DNA of 64,000 nt from positions 496,001 to 560,000 of the forward strand of contig CAWCVR010000010.1 in the NCBI GenBank assembly GCA_963799105.1, read 5' to 3'. Shown here piece by piece: positions 17,251 through 25,415 of this stretch (positions within the stretch are counted from its first letter, which is position 1; every line of letters begins with the position of its first letter). The position numbers were made by a program, and so were the translations under genes. Source of the DNA: CAWCVR01 sp963799105. GTDB taxonomy: Bacteria > Acidobacteriota > Terriglobia > Bryobacterales > Bryobacteraceae. The notes under the pieces are model-generated. The model was not told the DNA's origin and did not search any database. It saw only the letters and a list, made by a program, of their open reading frames with translations.

Positions 17251-19854
17251 ATGGTCGAATCCCTCTGGCGAACCATGGATTCCGGCGGCTTCTCGCCCAT
17301 CCTTCGCGAGCACATCATTCGTTTCAACGGAGGCCTCTTCGAATCCGTCGAAGCGCTTCCGCTCAATCGCGAGCAGTTCGAAATCCTCTGCCGCGCCGCC
17401 GCCGCCGAATGGAAGGACGTGGAGCCCGCGATTTTCGGCACCCTGCTGGAGCGCGCCCTGGACGAGCGCGAGCGCCACTCTCTGGGCGCGCACTACACGC
17501 CCCGGGCTTACGTGGAGCGCCTCGTCATCCCCACCATCGTCGAACCGCTCCGCCAGGACTGGGCCGACGTGCAGGCCGCCGCCCATACCCTGGAGCGTGC
17601 CGGCAAGACTGCCGAAGCCATCGCCATCCTCGACGGCTTCCGCCGCCGCTTGTGCACCATCGAGATCCTGGACCCCGCGTGCGGCTCCGGCAATTTTCTG
17701 TACGTGACTTTGGAACATCTCAAGCGGCTCGAAGCCGAAGTCAACGACGCGCTCGAAGGCCTTGGAGAAACCCAAGAAGCGTTGCACGAGACCGGCCTCA
17801 CGGTCGACCCGCACCAATTGAAGGGCATCGAGAAGAATCCCCGTGCCGCGGCCATCACCGACCTGGTCCTGTGGATCGGCTATCTCCAGTGGTATTTCCG
17901 AACATGGGGAGCCCGCACGGTGCCTCCCGAACCCGTCATCAAGCGGTTCCACAACATCGAGCACCGCGACGCGCTTCTGGCGTGGGACAAGGTGAAACCG
18001 GCCCTTGACGAACAGGGAGACAAGCTCACCACCTGGGACGGAGTCACCATGAAGAAGCACCCAGCCACTGGTGAGAAGGTGCCCGACGAATCGGCGCGCC
18101 GCCCGGTGATGAGCTACGTCAACGCTCGGCGCGCCGAATGGCCCTCCGCCAACTTCATCGTTGGCAACCCGCCGTTCCTCGGTAACTGGAGAATGCGCGG
18201 CGAATTGGACGGCGGCTACGCCGAGACGCTCCGCTCGGTCTACAGCGAGGTTCCCGAGACCGCCGACTACGTCATGTATTGGTGGCACCGCGCCGCCGAA
18301 CGCGTCCGCGCCGGCGAGACCAGGCGATTCGGTTTCATCACCACCAATAGTCTGCGCCAGACTTTCCAGCGCCGCGTGATCGTCCCGCATCTCACCGACG
18401 CGTCCACGCCGGCATCCCTGGTTTTCGCGATCCCCGATCACCCATGGGTCGATTCCTCCGATGGCGCGGCCGTCAGGATTGCCATGACCGTGGCGGAAGC
18501 CGGCACGCGCGAAGGCCGTCTCCTGCGAGTCGTATCCGAGGAGCCGGGTGAAGGCGAGGGGGCGTCCAAGGTCGAGTTCGTCGAACGCTACGGCTTGATT
18601 CATTCCGACCTGACCATTGGACCGGACACAACCGCGGCCGTTCTTCTCAGGGCGAATGAGGGGCTGAGTTGCCCCGGAGTGAAGCTGCACGGCGCAGGCT
18701 TCATTGTTACCGCGGAGAAAGCCCGCGAGCTCGGCTTGGGCAGGATTCGCGGTTTGGATCGCCACATCCGGCAGTACCGGAACGGCCGCGATATCACGTC
18801 TCGCCCTCGCGGCGTCATGGTAATCGACCTGTTCGGGCTAACCGCCGAGGAAGTGCGTGTCAGGTTCCCCGCGGTCTATCAACATGTCGTCGATCGCGTC
18901 AAGCCGGAGCGCGACCAGAACAACCGGCCCACCTACCGGGACAACTGGTGGATACACGGCGAGCCGCGTGCCGAGTTTCGCCCCGCTTTGAAGGGCCTCC
19001 GCCGCTACATCGCAACCCCCGAAACAGCCAAGCACCGCTTCTTCGTCTTCCTCGACGCATCCATTCTCCCGGACAACATGCTGGTCAACATCGCCTCCAG
19101 CGACGCATACGTGCTGGGCGTCCTTTCCAGCCGCATCCATGTCGTTTGGTCGCTCGCAGCGGGCGGGACGCTGGAGGACCGGCCCCGCTACAACAAGACT
19201 CGCTGCTTCGAGCCCTTCCCCTTTCCCGACGCTTCCGAGCCCCAGCGCGAACGCATCCGCTCTCTGGGCGAACAACTCGACGCTCACCGCAAACGCCACC
19301 AGGAAGCGCACCCCGACCTGACGCTCACCGAAATGTACAACGTCCTCGACGAACTCCGCGCCGGCCAACCGCTCGGCGCCGCCAGCCAGACGATTCACGA
19401 CCAGGGCCTCATATCCGTTCTCCGCGATCTCCACGACGATCTCGACCGCGCCGTCGCCGAGGCCTACGGCTGGCCCCCGGAGCTTCCCACCGAGGATATT
19501 CTTTTCCGCCTGGTGGAACTCAACGCCGCCCGCGCTGCCGAAGAACGCTCGGGTCTGGTCCGCTGGCTGCGGCCTGAGTTCCAAAAGACCACCGCGACCC
19601 AGGCGGGCCTCGGCGTGGAGATGGAGGAGGAAGAGCATCGACCGGCCCGCGCCGCACGTCTTCCCTGGCCGTCGGCCCTGCCCGAGCGCGTCCGCGCCGT
19701 GCGCGATTACCTGATGCAGGCGCCGGCTCCGGTTACGCCGGAAATCGTCGCCCATGGATTCATCCGCGCCCGCGTCCCCGAAGTTACCGCCATCCTCGAC
19801 ACCCTCACCGCGCTTGGGCAAGCCCGCAAGGACGGCGCCGGCTACCGCGCGTGA
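17251..19854 (+). CDS. Adenine-specific DNA methyltransferase and specificity part of the type IIG-like protein
   Basis: 867 residues after the frameshift. GAHYTPRAYVERLV precedes DPACGSGNFLYVTLEHLKRLE (SAM motif I, about residues 150-170), and NPPFLG (NPPF, motif IV of N6-adenine methyltransferases, about residue 308) follows. A target-recognition-like region with DNMLVNI ... YVLGVLSSRIH comes next, and a C-terminal helical part. This order matches single-chain restriction-modification enzymes that methylate and cut with one polypeptide. If the frameshift is real, an independent start at 17251 would give methylation without cleavage. It is followed after 70 bp by two small genes in the same direction, which forms an accessory block. 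Confidence 0.85.
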   Translation: MVESLWRTMDSGGFSPILREHIIRFNGGLFESVEALPLNREQFEILCRAAAAEWKDVEPAIFGTLLERALDERERHSLGAHYTPRAYVERLVIPTIVEPLRQDWADVQAAAHTLERAGKTAEAIAILDGFRRRLCTIEILDPACGSGNFLYVTLEHLKRLEAEVNDALEGLGETQEALHETGLTVDPHQLKGIEKNPRAAAITDLVLWIGYLQWYFRTWGARTVPPEPVIKRFHNIEHRDALLAWDKVKPALDEQGDKLTTWDGVTMKKHPATGEKVPDESARRPVMSYVNARRAEWPSANFIVGNPPFLGNWRMRGELDGGYAETLRSVYSEVPETADYVMYWWHRAAERVRAGETRRFGFITTNSLRQTFQRRVIVPHLTDASTPASLVFAIPDHPWVDSSDGAAVRIAMTVAEAGTREGRLLRVVSEEPGEGEGASKVEFVERYGLIHSDLTIGPDTTAAVLLRANEGLSCPGVKLHGAGFIVTAEKARELGLGRIRGLDRHIRQYRNGRDITSRPRGVMVIDLFGLTAEEVRVRFPAVYQHVVDRVKPERDQNNRPTYRDNWWIHGEPRAEFRPALKGLRRYIATPETAKHRFFVFLDASILPDNMLVNIASSDAYVLGVLSSRIHVVWSLAAGGTLEDRPRYNKTRCFEPFPFPDASEPQRERIRSLGEQLDAHRKRHQEAHPDLTLTEMYNVLDELRAGQPLGAASQTIHDQGLISVLRDLHDDLDRAVAEAYGWPPELPTEDILFRLVELNAARAAEERSGLVRWLRPEFQKTTATQAGLGVEMEEEEHRPARAARLPWPSALPERVRAVRDYLMQAPAPVTPEIVAHGFIRARVPEVTAILDTLTALGQARKDGAGYRA

Positions 19855-19924
19855 GCGGAACCGCCAACATTGCAGGCGGCCGTGGTTAGGTCTATGCTGA
19901 AACTTGGGGGGCTGAGTCGCCGTC

Positions 19925-20239
19925 ATGCCGATGGTGCCTGCTGGGGTCGCAAGAGAAACCGAAATTGCCGAAGCCGTCGCCGAGGTGGAGCGGTCGCTGA
20001 CCCCCGATGTCGTTCACATCCGCTATGAGATCGGAACCGACTGGAGCGGCGATTGGGCGGTGTTTTTTCGCGTGCTGCTGTCCGACGAGGCCGGCGAACG
20101 GCGGCTACGGGACGTTGCAACGAAAGTAGTGTCGCGTTTGGCCGATCATTTGGATTTCGGGGCACTCGGCCTGTTCCCCTACCACAACTTCAGGAGCGAA
20201 TCGGAGCAGTCGGTTCTCCGCGAAGAGGCCTGGGCGTAG
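19925..20239 (+). CDS. Small protein of unknown function, partner of the HEPN gene
   Basis: 104 residues, soluble, no signal peptide. Central text HIRYEIGTDWSGDWAVFFRVLLSDEAG and the end LGLFPYHNFRSESEQ read like a conserved small family I have seen next to HEPN genes, but I know no function. ATG 19925 is followed by another ATG at 19931; the start is uncertain by two codons. The stop is 3 bp before the HEPN ATG, so the two are almost certainly cotranscribed and perhaps coupled. This is the arrangement of a toxin-antitoxin or MNT-HEPN-like cassette, although no nucleotidyltransferase signature (GSxxxG...DxD) is seen here. Confidence 0.7.
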   Translation: MPMVPAGVARETEIAEAVAEVERSLTPDVVHIRYEIGTDWSGDWAVFFRVLLSDEAGERRLRDVATKVVSRLADHLDFGALGLFPYHNFRSESEQSVLREEAWA

Positions 20240-20242
20240 CGG

Positions 20243-20704
20243 ATGGCGTTCGCGGACGATCTGCTCGCCGATGCCCACCACCTGGCATCGAGAGGCGGAA
20301 AGCGGCCGAGGCAATCCAGCCTGAGGCGGGCTGTTTCCACGGCGTATTATGCGCTGTTCCACTTGCTCATTGCCGATTTCGTTCTCAACTGGAAGACGAA
20401 GGACCAGCGGGCGCGGCTTGGCCGCATGTTCGATCACAGGAAGATGAGTCAGGCGGCATTCAAGTTCAAGGGTGGAACTCCCAGTCCGCTTGAGGCGCAC
20501 CTCAAGACCGTGATTGCCGCATTCGCTCAGTTGCAGGAGGATCGTTACACGGCGGACTACGACGTTGGAAGAACCTGGTCGCGTCTCGATGTGACGAATA
20601 CGCTTGCGATCGCCGATGAGGCATTCGTGGCATGGAGGGATGCCCGGAGAGAGAAGATCGCTCAGGATCATCTCATGACCATGTTCGGCGCGCGGCGCGC
20701 GTGA
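20243..20704 (+). CDS. HEPN-domain protein
   Basis: 153 residues, all alpha-helical by appearance. SLRRAVSTAYYALFHLLIADF (about residues 27-47) is the HEPN first-helix signature (R-x-x-YYAxFH). The RX4-6H motif of ribonuclease HEPN toxins is not evident, so RNase activity is doubtful. HEPN proteins are found in toxin-antitoxin, Abi and other conflict systems, and as substrate-binding partners. Its partner is the 104-residue protein 3 bp upstream; the restriction-modification gene lies further upstream, fitting a defence or stress context. The gene is convergent with the sulfite/nitrite reductase, 31 bp apart. Confidence 0.75.
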   Translation: MAFADDLLADAHHLASRGGKRPRQSSLRRAVSTAYYALFHLLIADFVLNWKTKDQRARLGRMFDHRKMSQAAFKFKGGTPSPLEAHLKTVIAAFAQLQEDRYTADYDVGRTWSRLDVTNTLAIADEAFVAWRDARREKIAQDHLMTMFGARRA

Positions 20705-20735
20705 CGATCCTCGCGAGCGGTTCATTGCCCGCCCC

Positions 20736-22523
20736 CTACGCCGCGCACTCCCCGCGCCCCAACTGCAACGAGTACTCCTCCGTATCTCCCCAGTCCCGAT
20801 ACAACTCCGGGAATAACTCCGCCGGCTTCGCCAGGTCGTTAGTCATCAGCCGGAAGGTCTCCGCCTTGTGCCGCATCACGTACTGCCGGAAGCTCTCGCC
20901 CTCCACCCGCTGCGACACGAAATGGTCCAGCACGCGCCGCACCGCCTCGGGCGCCAGGCGCGCGGGGATCGATTGCACCGACAGGCCGAAGCGCATCACT
21001 CCCTGCTCGTCGTAGCCGCCGCCCAGCAGCATCAGGTAGTACGGCACTTCCTTGCCATCGATCTTCCGCGCGTTGCCGTAGAATCCGAAATCGGCAATCC
21101 AATGCTGCCCGCAGGAATTCGGGCAGCCGCTGACCTTGATCGACAGCCGCTTCACCCCCGGGTCGTCGTACCCGGCCACGGCCTGCGAGAGCACCGCGCC
21201 CAGGTTCATGGTCTTCGTCAGCCCCAGGTTGCACGAGTAACTTCCCGGGCAGGTGGTAACATCCTCGATTTGCCGCGCGCCGGCTTCGCCCAGTCCCAGT
21301 TCGCGCAAGGCCGCGTACACCCGCGGCAGCGCGGCCAGCGGCAGGAACGCCAGCACCAGGTTCTGGTCGATGCCGATGCGCGCCAGCCCGTCGCCGGCCG
21401 ACGCCGCAATCCGCGCCACGCCGCGCAACTGGCCGCCCGTCAGGTTCCCCTGTTCCACGCGCACCACCGCCGCCGCGTAACCCGTCTGCCGCTGCTCCCG
21501 CACGTTGCTGCGCCGCCAGGCATCGTACCCCGCGTCGCCTGTCCCGGCCGTTGCCCCCGCCACCGGCAGCAGCGCCCCGTCGCCCAGCGGCGCCGGCCGC
21601 GACTGGTAGCCGCCGAATCCCTCCGGCACCATCTCCGGCCACGCAATCCCGCCGTGCTCCAGAATCTCCGCGTACTCCTTTTCGATCTCTTCCTTCACCC
21701 ACGCGAAGCCGCGCTCGCGGATCACGAATTTCAACCGCGCGATGTTCTTGTTCTGCCGGTTCCCATAGCGGTTGAAGACGCGGATCACCGCCTCGCAGCG
21801 GTTCAAGAGCCGCTCCTCGGGCACGAACTCGTCCAGGATCTGCGCCTCGCTGGGCAGCGGCCCCAGCCCGCCGCCGACCGCCATGCGGAATCCCCGCTTC
21901 CCGTCGCGGACCACGGCCCGCAAGCCGATATCGTTGATGGCGGCCGCGATGCAGTCGTTCGCCGCGCAGCCGTCGAAGGCGATCTTGAATTTGCGCGGCA
22001 GGTTCCCGGTCAGATCCTTGCGCAGCAGCGCGTAGGCGATTTTCCGCGCGTGCGGCCGAACGTCGAAAACCTCGTCCTGGGCGATGCCCGCCCACACGCA
22101 CGTGGTCACGTTGCGCACGGTGTTGTAGCAGGCCTCGCGGTTGGTCAGGCCGGCGTCCGCCATCAGGGTCATCAGATCGGCCACGCGCTCGAGCGGCACG
22201 AAGTGGTACTGGATGTTCTGCCGCGTGGTCAAGTGCCCCTTGCCGCCGCCGAATTCGTCGGCGATGCGCGCCAGTTGCTCCATCTGCCGCGCGGTCACCA
22301 GGCCGCCGGGCAGCTTGCAGCGGACCATCTGCACGCCCGGCTGGCGCTGCCCGTAGATCCCGTGCTTTAGCCGGAACGGCCGGAAGTCGTCTTCCGAAAT
22401 GTGCCCCGCCAGAAACTCCGCGGCCCGCTGCCGGAAGGTTTCAATCTCTTGCCGCACCACCCCGTCGTGTTCGATTTCAAAGGCTTCCCGTCGATCCGGA
22501 GAAGCCTGCTCCGCTCCCGCCAT
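20736..22523 (-). CDS. Ferredoxin-type sulfite/nitrite reductase (siroheme hemoprotein)
   Basis: 595 residues with the two-fold repeated ferrite-like architecture of siroheme reductases. Cys425 and Cys431 (TTCPGSYSC) and Cys467 and Cys471 (SGCPNSCG) supply the 4Fe-4S cluster and siroheme bridge. LTTRQNIQYHFV at about 98-109 and NVTTCVWAGI at 138-147 are the substrate-site regions. It catalyses six-electron reduction of sulfite to sulfide or nitrite to ammonia; sequence inspection cannot tell which. The ATG at 22523 is supported by GAGGTG. No cys or nir partner is adjacent. A short palindrome sits just upstream, suggesting repressor control. Confidence 0.92.
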   Translation of the reverse strand: MAGAEQASPDRREAFEIEHDGVVRQEIETFRQRAAEFLAGHISEDDFRPFRLKHGIYGQRQPGVQMVRCKLPGGLVTARQMEQLARIADEFGGGKGHLTTRQNIQYHFVPLERVADLMTLMADAGLTNREACYNTVRNVTTCVWAGIAQDEVFDVRPHARKIAYALLRKDLTGNLPRKFKIAFDGCAANDCIAAAINDIGLRAVVRDGKRGFRMAVGGGLGPLPSEAQILDEFVPEERLLNRCEAVIRVFNRYGNRQNKNIARLKFVIRERGFAWVKEEIEKEYAEILEHGGIAWPEMVPEGFGGYQSRPAPLGDGALLPVAGATAGTGDAGYDAWRRSNVREQRQTGYAAAVVRVEQGNLTGGQLRGVARIAASAGDGLARIGIDQNLVLAFLPLAALPRVYAALRELGLGEAGARQIEDVTTCPGSYSCNLGLTKTMNLGAVLSQAVAGYDDPGVKRLSIKVSGCPNSCGQHWIADFGFYGNARKIDGKEVPYYLMLLGGGYDEQGVMRFGLSVQSIPARLAPEAVRRVLDHFVSQRVEGESFRQYVMRHKAETFRLMTNDLAKPAELFPELYRDWGDTEEYSLQLGRGECAA

Positions 22524-22536
22524 AAATCACCTCATA

Positions 22537-22546
22537 CTCTATAGAG
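22537..22546. promoter_or_regulatory. Palindrome CTCTATAGAG upstream of the reductase
   Basis: A perfect 10-bp palindrome centred 18 bp before the start codon, flanked by AT-rich bases (ATA on one side, ATTAT on the other) in otherwise GC-rich DNA. The location between ribosome site and presumed promoter fits an operator, possibly of an Rrf2-type sulfur or nitrogen regulator; the regulator identity is a guess. Confidence 0.4.
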
Positions 22547-22665
22547 ATTATCCAATTGCCCGGCAAGATGCAATCCCGGCACACCGGGGGTTTGCCCCAG
22601 GGGTGAACTGGCGCGGTCTGACACTGGGCCACGCCGGCGCGGGCATCGAGTTGGCGGGAGACGGC

Positions 22666-22927
22666 GCGCCGCAGGTGCGCGACGTGGAAGTGAAGCCCCC
22701 CGGGGAAACCCCACGGAACCGCGAGCGTCAGCGAGCGGCCCGAGCGGCACGCCGGTCCTTGTCACGCGACGTGGGGCGACAGGCAGCAGGCTGCGTGTGG
22801 GAGGCCGCGGACGCCGGGCAGAGTCGTCCCCCGGTTCGGGCCGCTCGCTGACGCTCACGGTTCCGTGTGGGACCCAGAGCGGTTGCCGCGATCTCGTCAC
22901 TTCCATGTCGCGCACCCGCGCGCCGCC
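22666..22927. repeat. Large imperfect palindrome of about 260 bp between reductase and VWFA genes
   Basis: Inner arms of 32 bp (22712-22743 and 22836-22867; core GAGCGTCAGCGAGCGGCCCG) match as inverted repeats with one mismatch. Outer arms also pair: the left around GTGCGCGACGTGGAAGTGA (22675-22693) and the right 22897-22915, with one mismatch. The 92-bp centre contains GTGGGGCGACAGGCAGCAGGCTGC-like hairpin sequence related to other elements here. The GAACC..GAGCG.....GCGGCCC part also recurs at about 13940-13975. Open frames in it are shadows. Confidence 0.8.
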
Positions 22928-22968
22928 ACGCGCTTGTGCCACGGCCGCAAGCCTGATACTCCTGGAGC

Positions 22969-24417
22969 ATGAAGCTCCGTCATCTTTCCGGGTCCGCCGC
23001 GGTTGTCCTGTTGGCTGCAAACGCGGGCGCGGCCGATGGGCGCCTGGTCAACCTCAACGTCATCGCCACGGACTCTCACGGACAGCCGGTGGCGGACCTG
23101 AGCAGCGCCGACTTCCAGGTTTCCGACGGGGGTAAGCCGCAGACCGTCGCTTTCTTTCGCATGACACCTGTGAAGGTTCAGCCATTGGCCGCGCCGGGGC
23201 AGCGCGAGTTCTCCAATCGCAGCGGCGGAGTTTTCCCGCACGCCACGCTCCTTGTCCTCGATCTTCTGAACTCGCAAATGAGCGACAAGGGGTTCTCCGC
23301 GGCCGAAATCGCCAGGAACCTGCAGGGCCTGGAAACCAGCGACTCGGTCTACTTCTATTTACTGACCAGGGACGCCAAACTCTATCCGGTTCGCGCGCTC
23401 CCGAATGGGCCGGCCGATGCGAAGCCGGAATCCACGCCCTGGGTCGGGAAAATCAAACCGATGCTCGATGACGCCCTGCGGAAGGTGAACAAACTCCGCC
23501 CTGGCGACCACACCGTCGATGTCCAGGTAAGGGATACCTACGCCGCGTTGAACCAGGTGGTGTCCACGCTGGCGTTGATGCCCGGACGAAACAGCCTGAT
23601 CTGGATCTCGCACGGCGTGCCCCTTGCCGCGCGGCTGGTCTCGGGAGACGACTACGTCAGGTACACTCCGTTTCTTCAGCAATTGGCTACCGCTTGCGAA
23701 CGGGCGCGCACCACAGCCTACACCGTGGATCCGTCGGGCATCCTGTCGACCACCGATATCGCCATGTCCCAGGCGGATACGCTGCAACAACTGGCCAATC
23801 TGACCGGCGGCGTGGCCTACCGCACCGACGCCTTGGCGGCAGCCACCCGGCTGGCGATGGGCGACGGCCGCGCCAATTACCGCATCGAGTACGCGCTCGC
23901 GGCCGACGGATGGGACGGGAAACTGCACAAGGTCCGCGCGACGTGCTCACGCAAGGGAGTCAACCTCCAGGTCAAGCAGTCCTTCTACGCGGATGCGCCG
24001 GCCGAGGGAGAACGGGACCGCGCCGCCCTGCAAAGCGCCGTAAGCAGTCCGTTCGATAATCCCGACGTTGGCTTGCGGGTTTCGGTGTCGCCGGGAAAAA
24101 CCGCGCAATCGCTGCGGTTTCGCACTCTGGTGGACCCTGCCGACGCGCTGGTGACGCATTCGGGAGAGCGTTATTCGGTGCAACTGGACATCGCCTTCGT
24201 GCAGTTCACCGCCGAAGGTCCGAAATCGATATCCAAACCCGTGATGGCTACGGTCAGTTTGACTCAGGAACAGTACGATGCCGCGCTGAAGAACGGGATT
24301 CCGGTAGACGACGAGGAATTGGCGGTGGGAGCCGATATCCGCAAGGTGCGCGTGATTGTCTACGATCGCGGATCGGACCTGGCCGGATCCTTGACGGTCC
24401 CCGCGGGCGGTGCTTAG
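22969..24417 (+). CDS. Acidobacterial VWFA-related secreted protein
   Basis: 482 residues with a signal peptide (MKLRHLSGSAAVVLLAANAGAA). The next segment LVNLNVIATDSHGQPVADLSSADFQVSDGGKPQTVAFF is the characteristic opening of the acidobacterial VWFA-related domain (TIGR03436). HATLLVLDLLNSQMSD stands where a MIDAS DxSxS would be, but the serines are not conserved in that spacing, so metal-dependent adhesion is uncertain. GRNSLIWISHGVPLAAR and TVDPSGIL are further family landmarks. It is probably exported and involved in surface or envelope interactions. It is flanked on both sides by repetitive palindromic DNA. Confidence 0.88.
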   Translation: MKLRHLSGSAAVVLLAANAGAADGRLVNLNVIATDSHGQPVADLSSADFQVSDGGKPQTVAFFRMTPVKVQPLAAPGQREFSNRSGGVFPHATLLVLDLLNSQMSDKGFSAAEIARNLQGLETSDSVYFYLLTRDAKLYPVRALPNGPADAKPESTPWVGKIKPMLDDALRKVNKLRPGDHTVDVQVRDTYAALNQVVSTLALMPGRNSLIWISHGVPLAARLVSGDDYVRYTPFLQQLATACERARTTAYTVDPSGILSTTDIAMSQADTLQQLANLTGGVAYRTDALAAATRLAMGDGRANYRIEYALAADGWDGKLHKVRATCSRKGVNLQVKQSFYADAPAEGERDRAALQSAVSSPFDNPDVGLRVSVSPGKTAQSLRFRTLVDPADALVTHSGERYSVQLDIAFVQFTAEGPKSISKPVMATVSLTQEQYDAALKNGIPVDDEELAVGADIRKVRVIVYDRGSDLAGSLTVPAGGA

Positions 24418-24530
24418 CCGCAAAGCGGGGACATGGATTTCCGGCGCAGTTTGCCGGGAATTCGCACTCTGTCCCCGGTTTGCCCTACAGCCAGGGGTTC
24501 GCGACGCAGGAGTGGTTTCGCTGGCGTTAT

Positions 24531-24721
24531 GTACTACTACCTGTCAGATTCTTCGCGCGCCGCGACGGTTTTATGTGGGGCAGGCTGGCAGCCTGCGGCC
24601 GATTGTGGGTGCCCTCTGGGCGCGGCCCGGCGAGCGGAGCTCGCCTGCGCGCGAGACGATCCGGCCCCCGGCAGCCCGGAATATCCCGCGCGGTTGGGTT
24701 GCGGCTCTGCTGCGCTGCGGG
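24531..24721 (+). repeat. 191-bp dispersed repeat, copy A
   Basis: Aligned base by base without gaps to 28096-28286, with about a dozen differences (roughly 94% identity). It begins GTACTACTACCTGTC, contains TGTGGGGCAGGCTGGCAGCCTGC (a hairpin), then GGTGCCCTCTGGGCGCGGCC, CGAGCGGAGCTCG and GGAATATCCCGCGCGGTTG. In the hairpin, copy A has CAGGCT/AGCCTG where copy B has CAGGTT/AACCTG: paired substitutions that keep the stem. Same orientation as copy B. No open frame here is credible as a gene. Confidence 0.95.
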
Positions 24722-24859
24722 CCTTGCGCTCGCCTACGCTCGGATTCGAGCGGTTTTGCGGGCGAATCGCCTCCCCGCCAAATTCTACGTCGCACTCCCT
24801 ACAGCCAGTAGCCGCACCGGGTGAGGGGAGTTATCATGAGTCGGGAAGGAAACCCCTCT

Positions 24860-25264
24860 ATGAACAAACGGATTCTCTTTGTAGGTCTAGCTCTGCTTGC
24901 GCTCGCCTGCGTCGCCGTGGCGGCCGATGCGACCGGCAAGTGGACCATGGAACAGGCAGGCCGAGGCGGCGGGCCGCCTCGCGTCTCGACGATCGATCTG
25001 AAGGTGGATGGCGCCAAGCTGACGGGCTCGTTAACCGCTCCGGGCCGGGGCGGCGGCGACCCGGTGGCGGCGCAGATCTCCAACGGCAAAGTGGACGGCG
25101 ACAAGATCTCCTTCGACCTGGTCCGCGACTTTGGCGGCAACCCCGTCACCATCAAGTACGAGTTCACCGTGAAAGCCGAAGAAATGACGGGGAAGATGAC
25201 GTTCCCCGGTATGGATGGCGGCGAGCCCAGAGTCATGGACGTCACGGCGAAGCGCGCCAAGTAG
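24860..25264 (+). CDS. Small secreted protein, unknown function
   Basis: 134 residues from ATG 24860, which directly precedes a signal peptide (MNKRILFVGLALLALACVAVAAD) and has GGAAGGA upstream; the frame could start earlier at 24821. The mature part is a compact beta-rich domain beginning TGKWTMEQAGRGGG, with TIDLKVDGAKLTGSLTAPG and GKVDGDKISFDLVRDFGGN, a pattern common in acidobacterial small exported proteins with a lipocalin-like repeated 'GKW..TG.......G..I.G' feel. It lies between repeat copy A and the aminopeptidase, same direction, 151 bp apart. Confidence 0.75.
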   Translation: MNKRILFVGLALLALACVAVAADATGKWTMEQAGRGGGPPRVSTIDLKVDGAKLTGSLTAPGRGGGDPVAAQISNGKVDGDKISFDLVRDFGGNPVTIKYEFTVKAEEMTGKMTFPGMDGGEPRVMDVTAKRAK

Positions 25265-25415
25265 AAGTGGATGGTTGCATTCGTCCCCTGGGCGGGCCAC
25301 CGGGCACCCGGCGGCCCTATCCCCGCCCCGCCTCGCAGTTCCTGGTGTTAATCTTCCGTCGTAGTTTGAACCGGATTCGCGCCGCTGCCGTATACTTTCG
25401 AAAGAGTCTACCCTT

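Noticed and set aside
17155..19926. Long minus-strand frames opposite the restriction-modification gene
   Set aside because: Shadows of the methyltransferase frame, low-complexity, no ribosome sites.
20243..20704. HEPN protein as classical RNase toxin
   Set aside because: I could not find the RX4-6H catalytic motif, so only the fold is claimed.
24410..24811. Open frames across the 191-bp repeat (and the matching one at 28001-28681)
   Set aside because: They translate repetitive DNA; the two copies give similar peptides because the DNA is duplicated, not because a protein is conserved.
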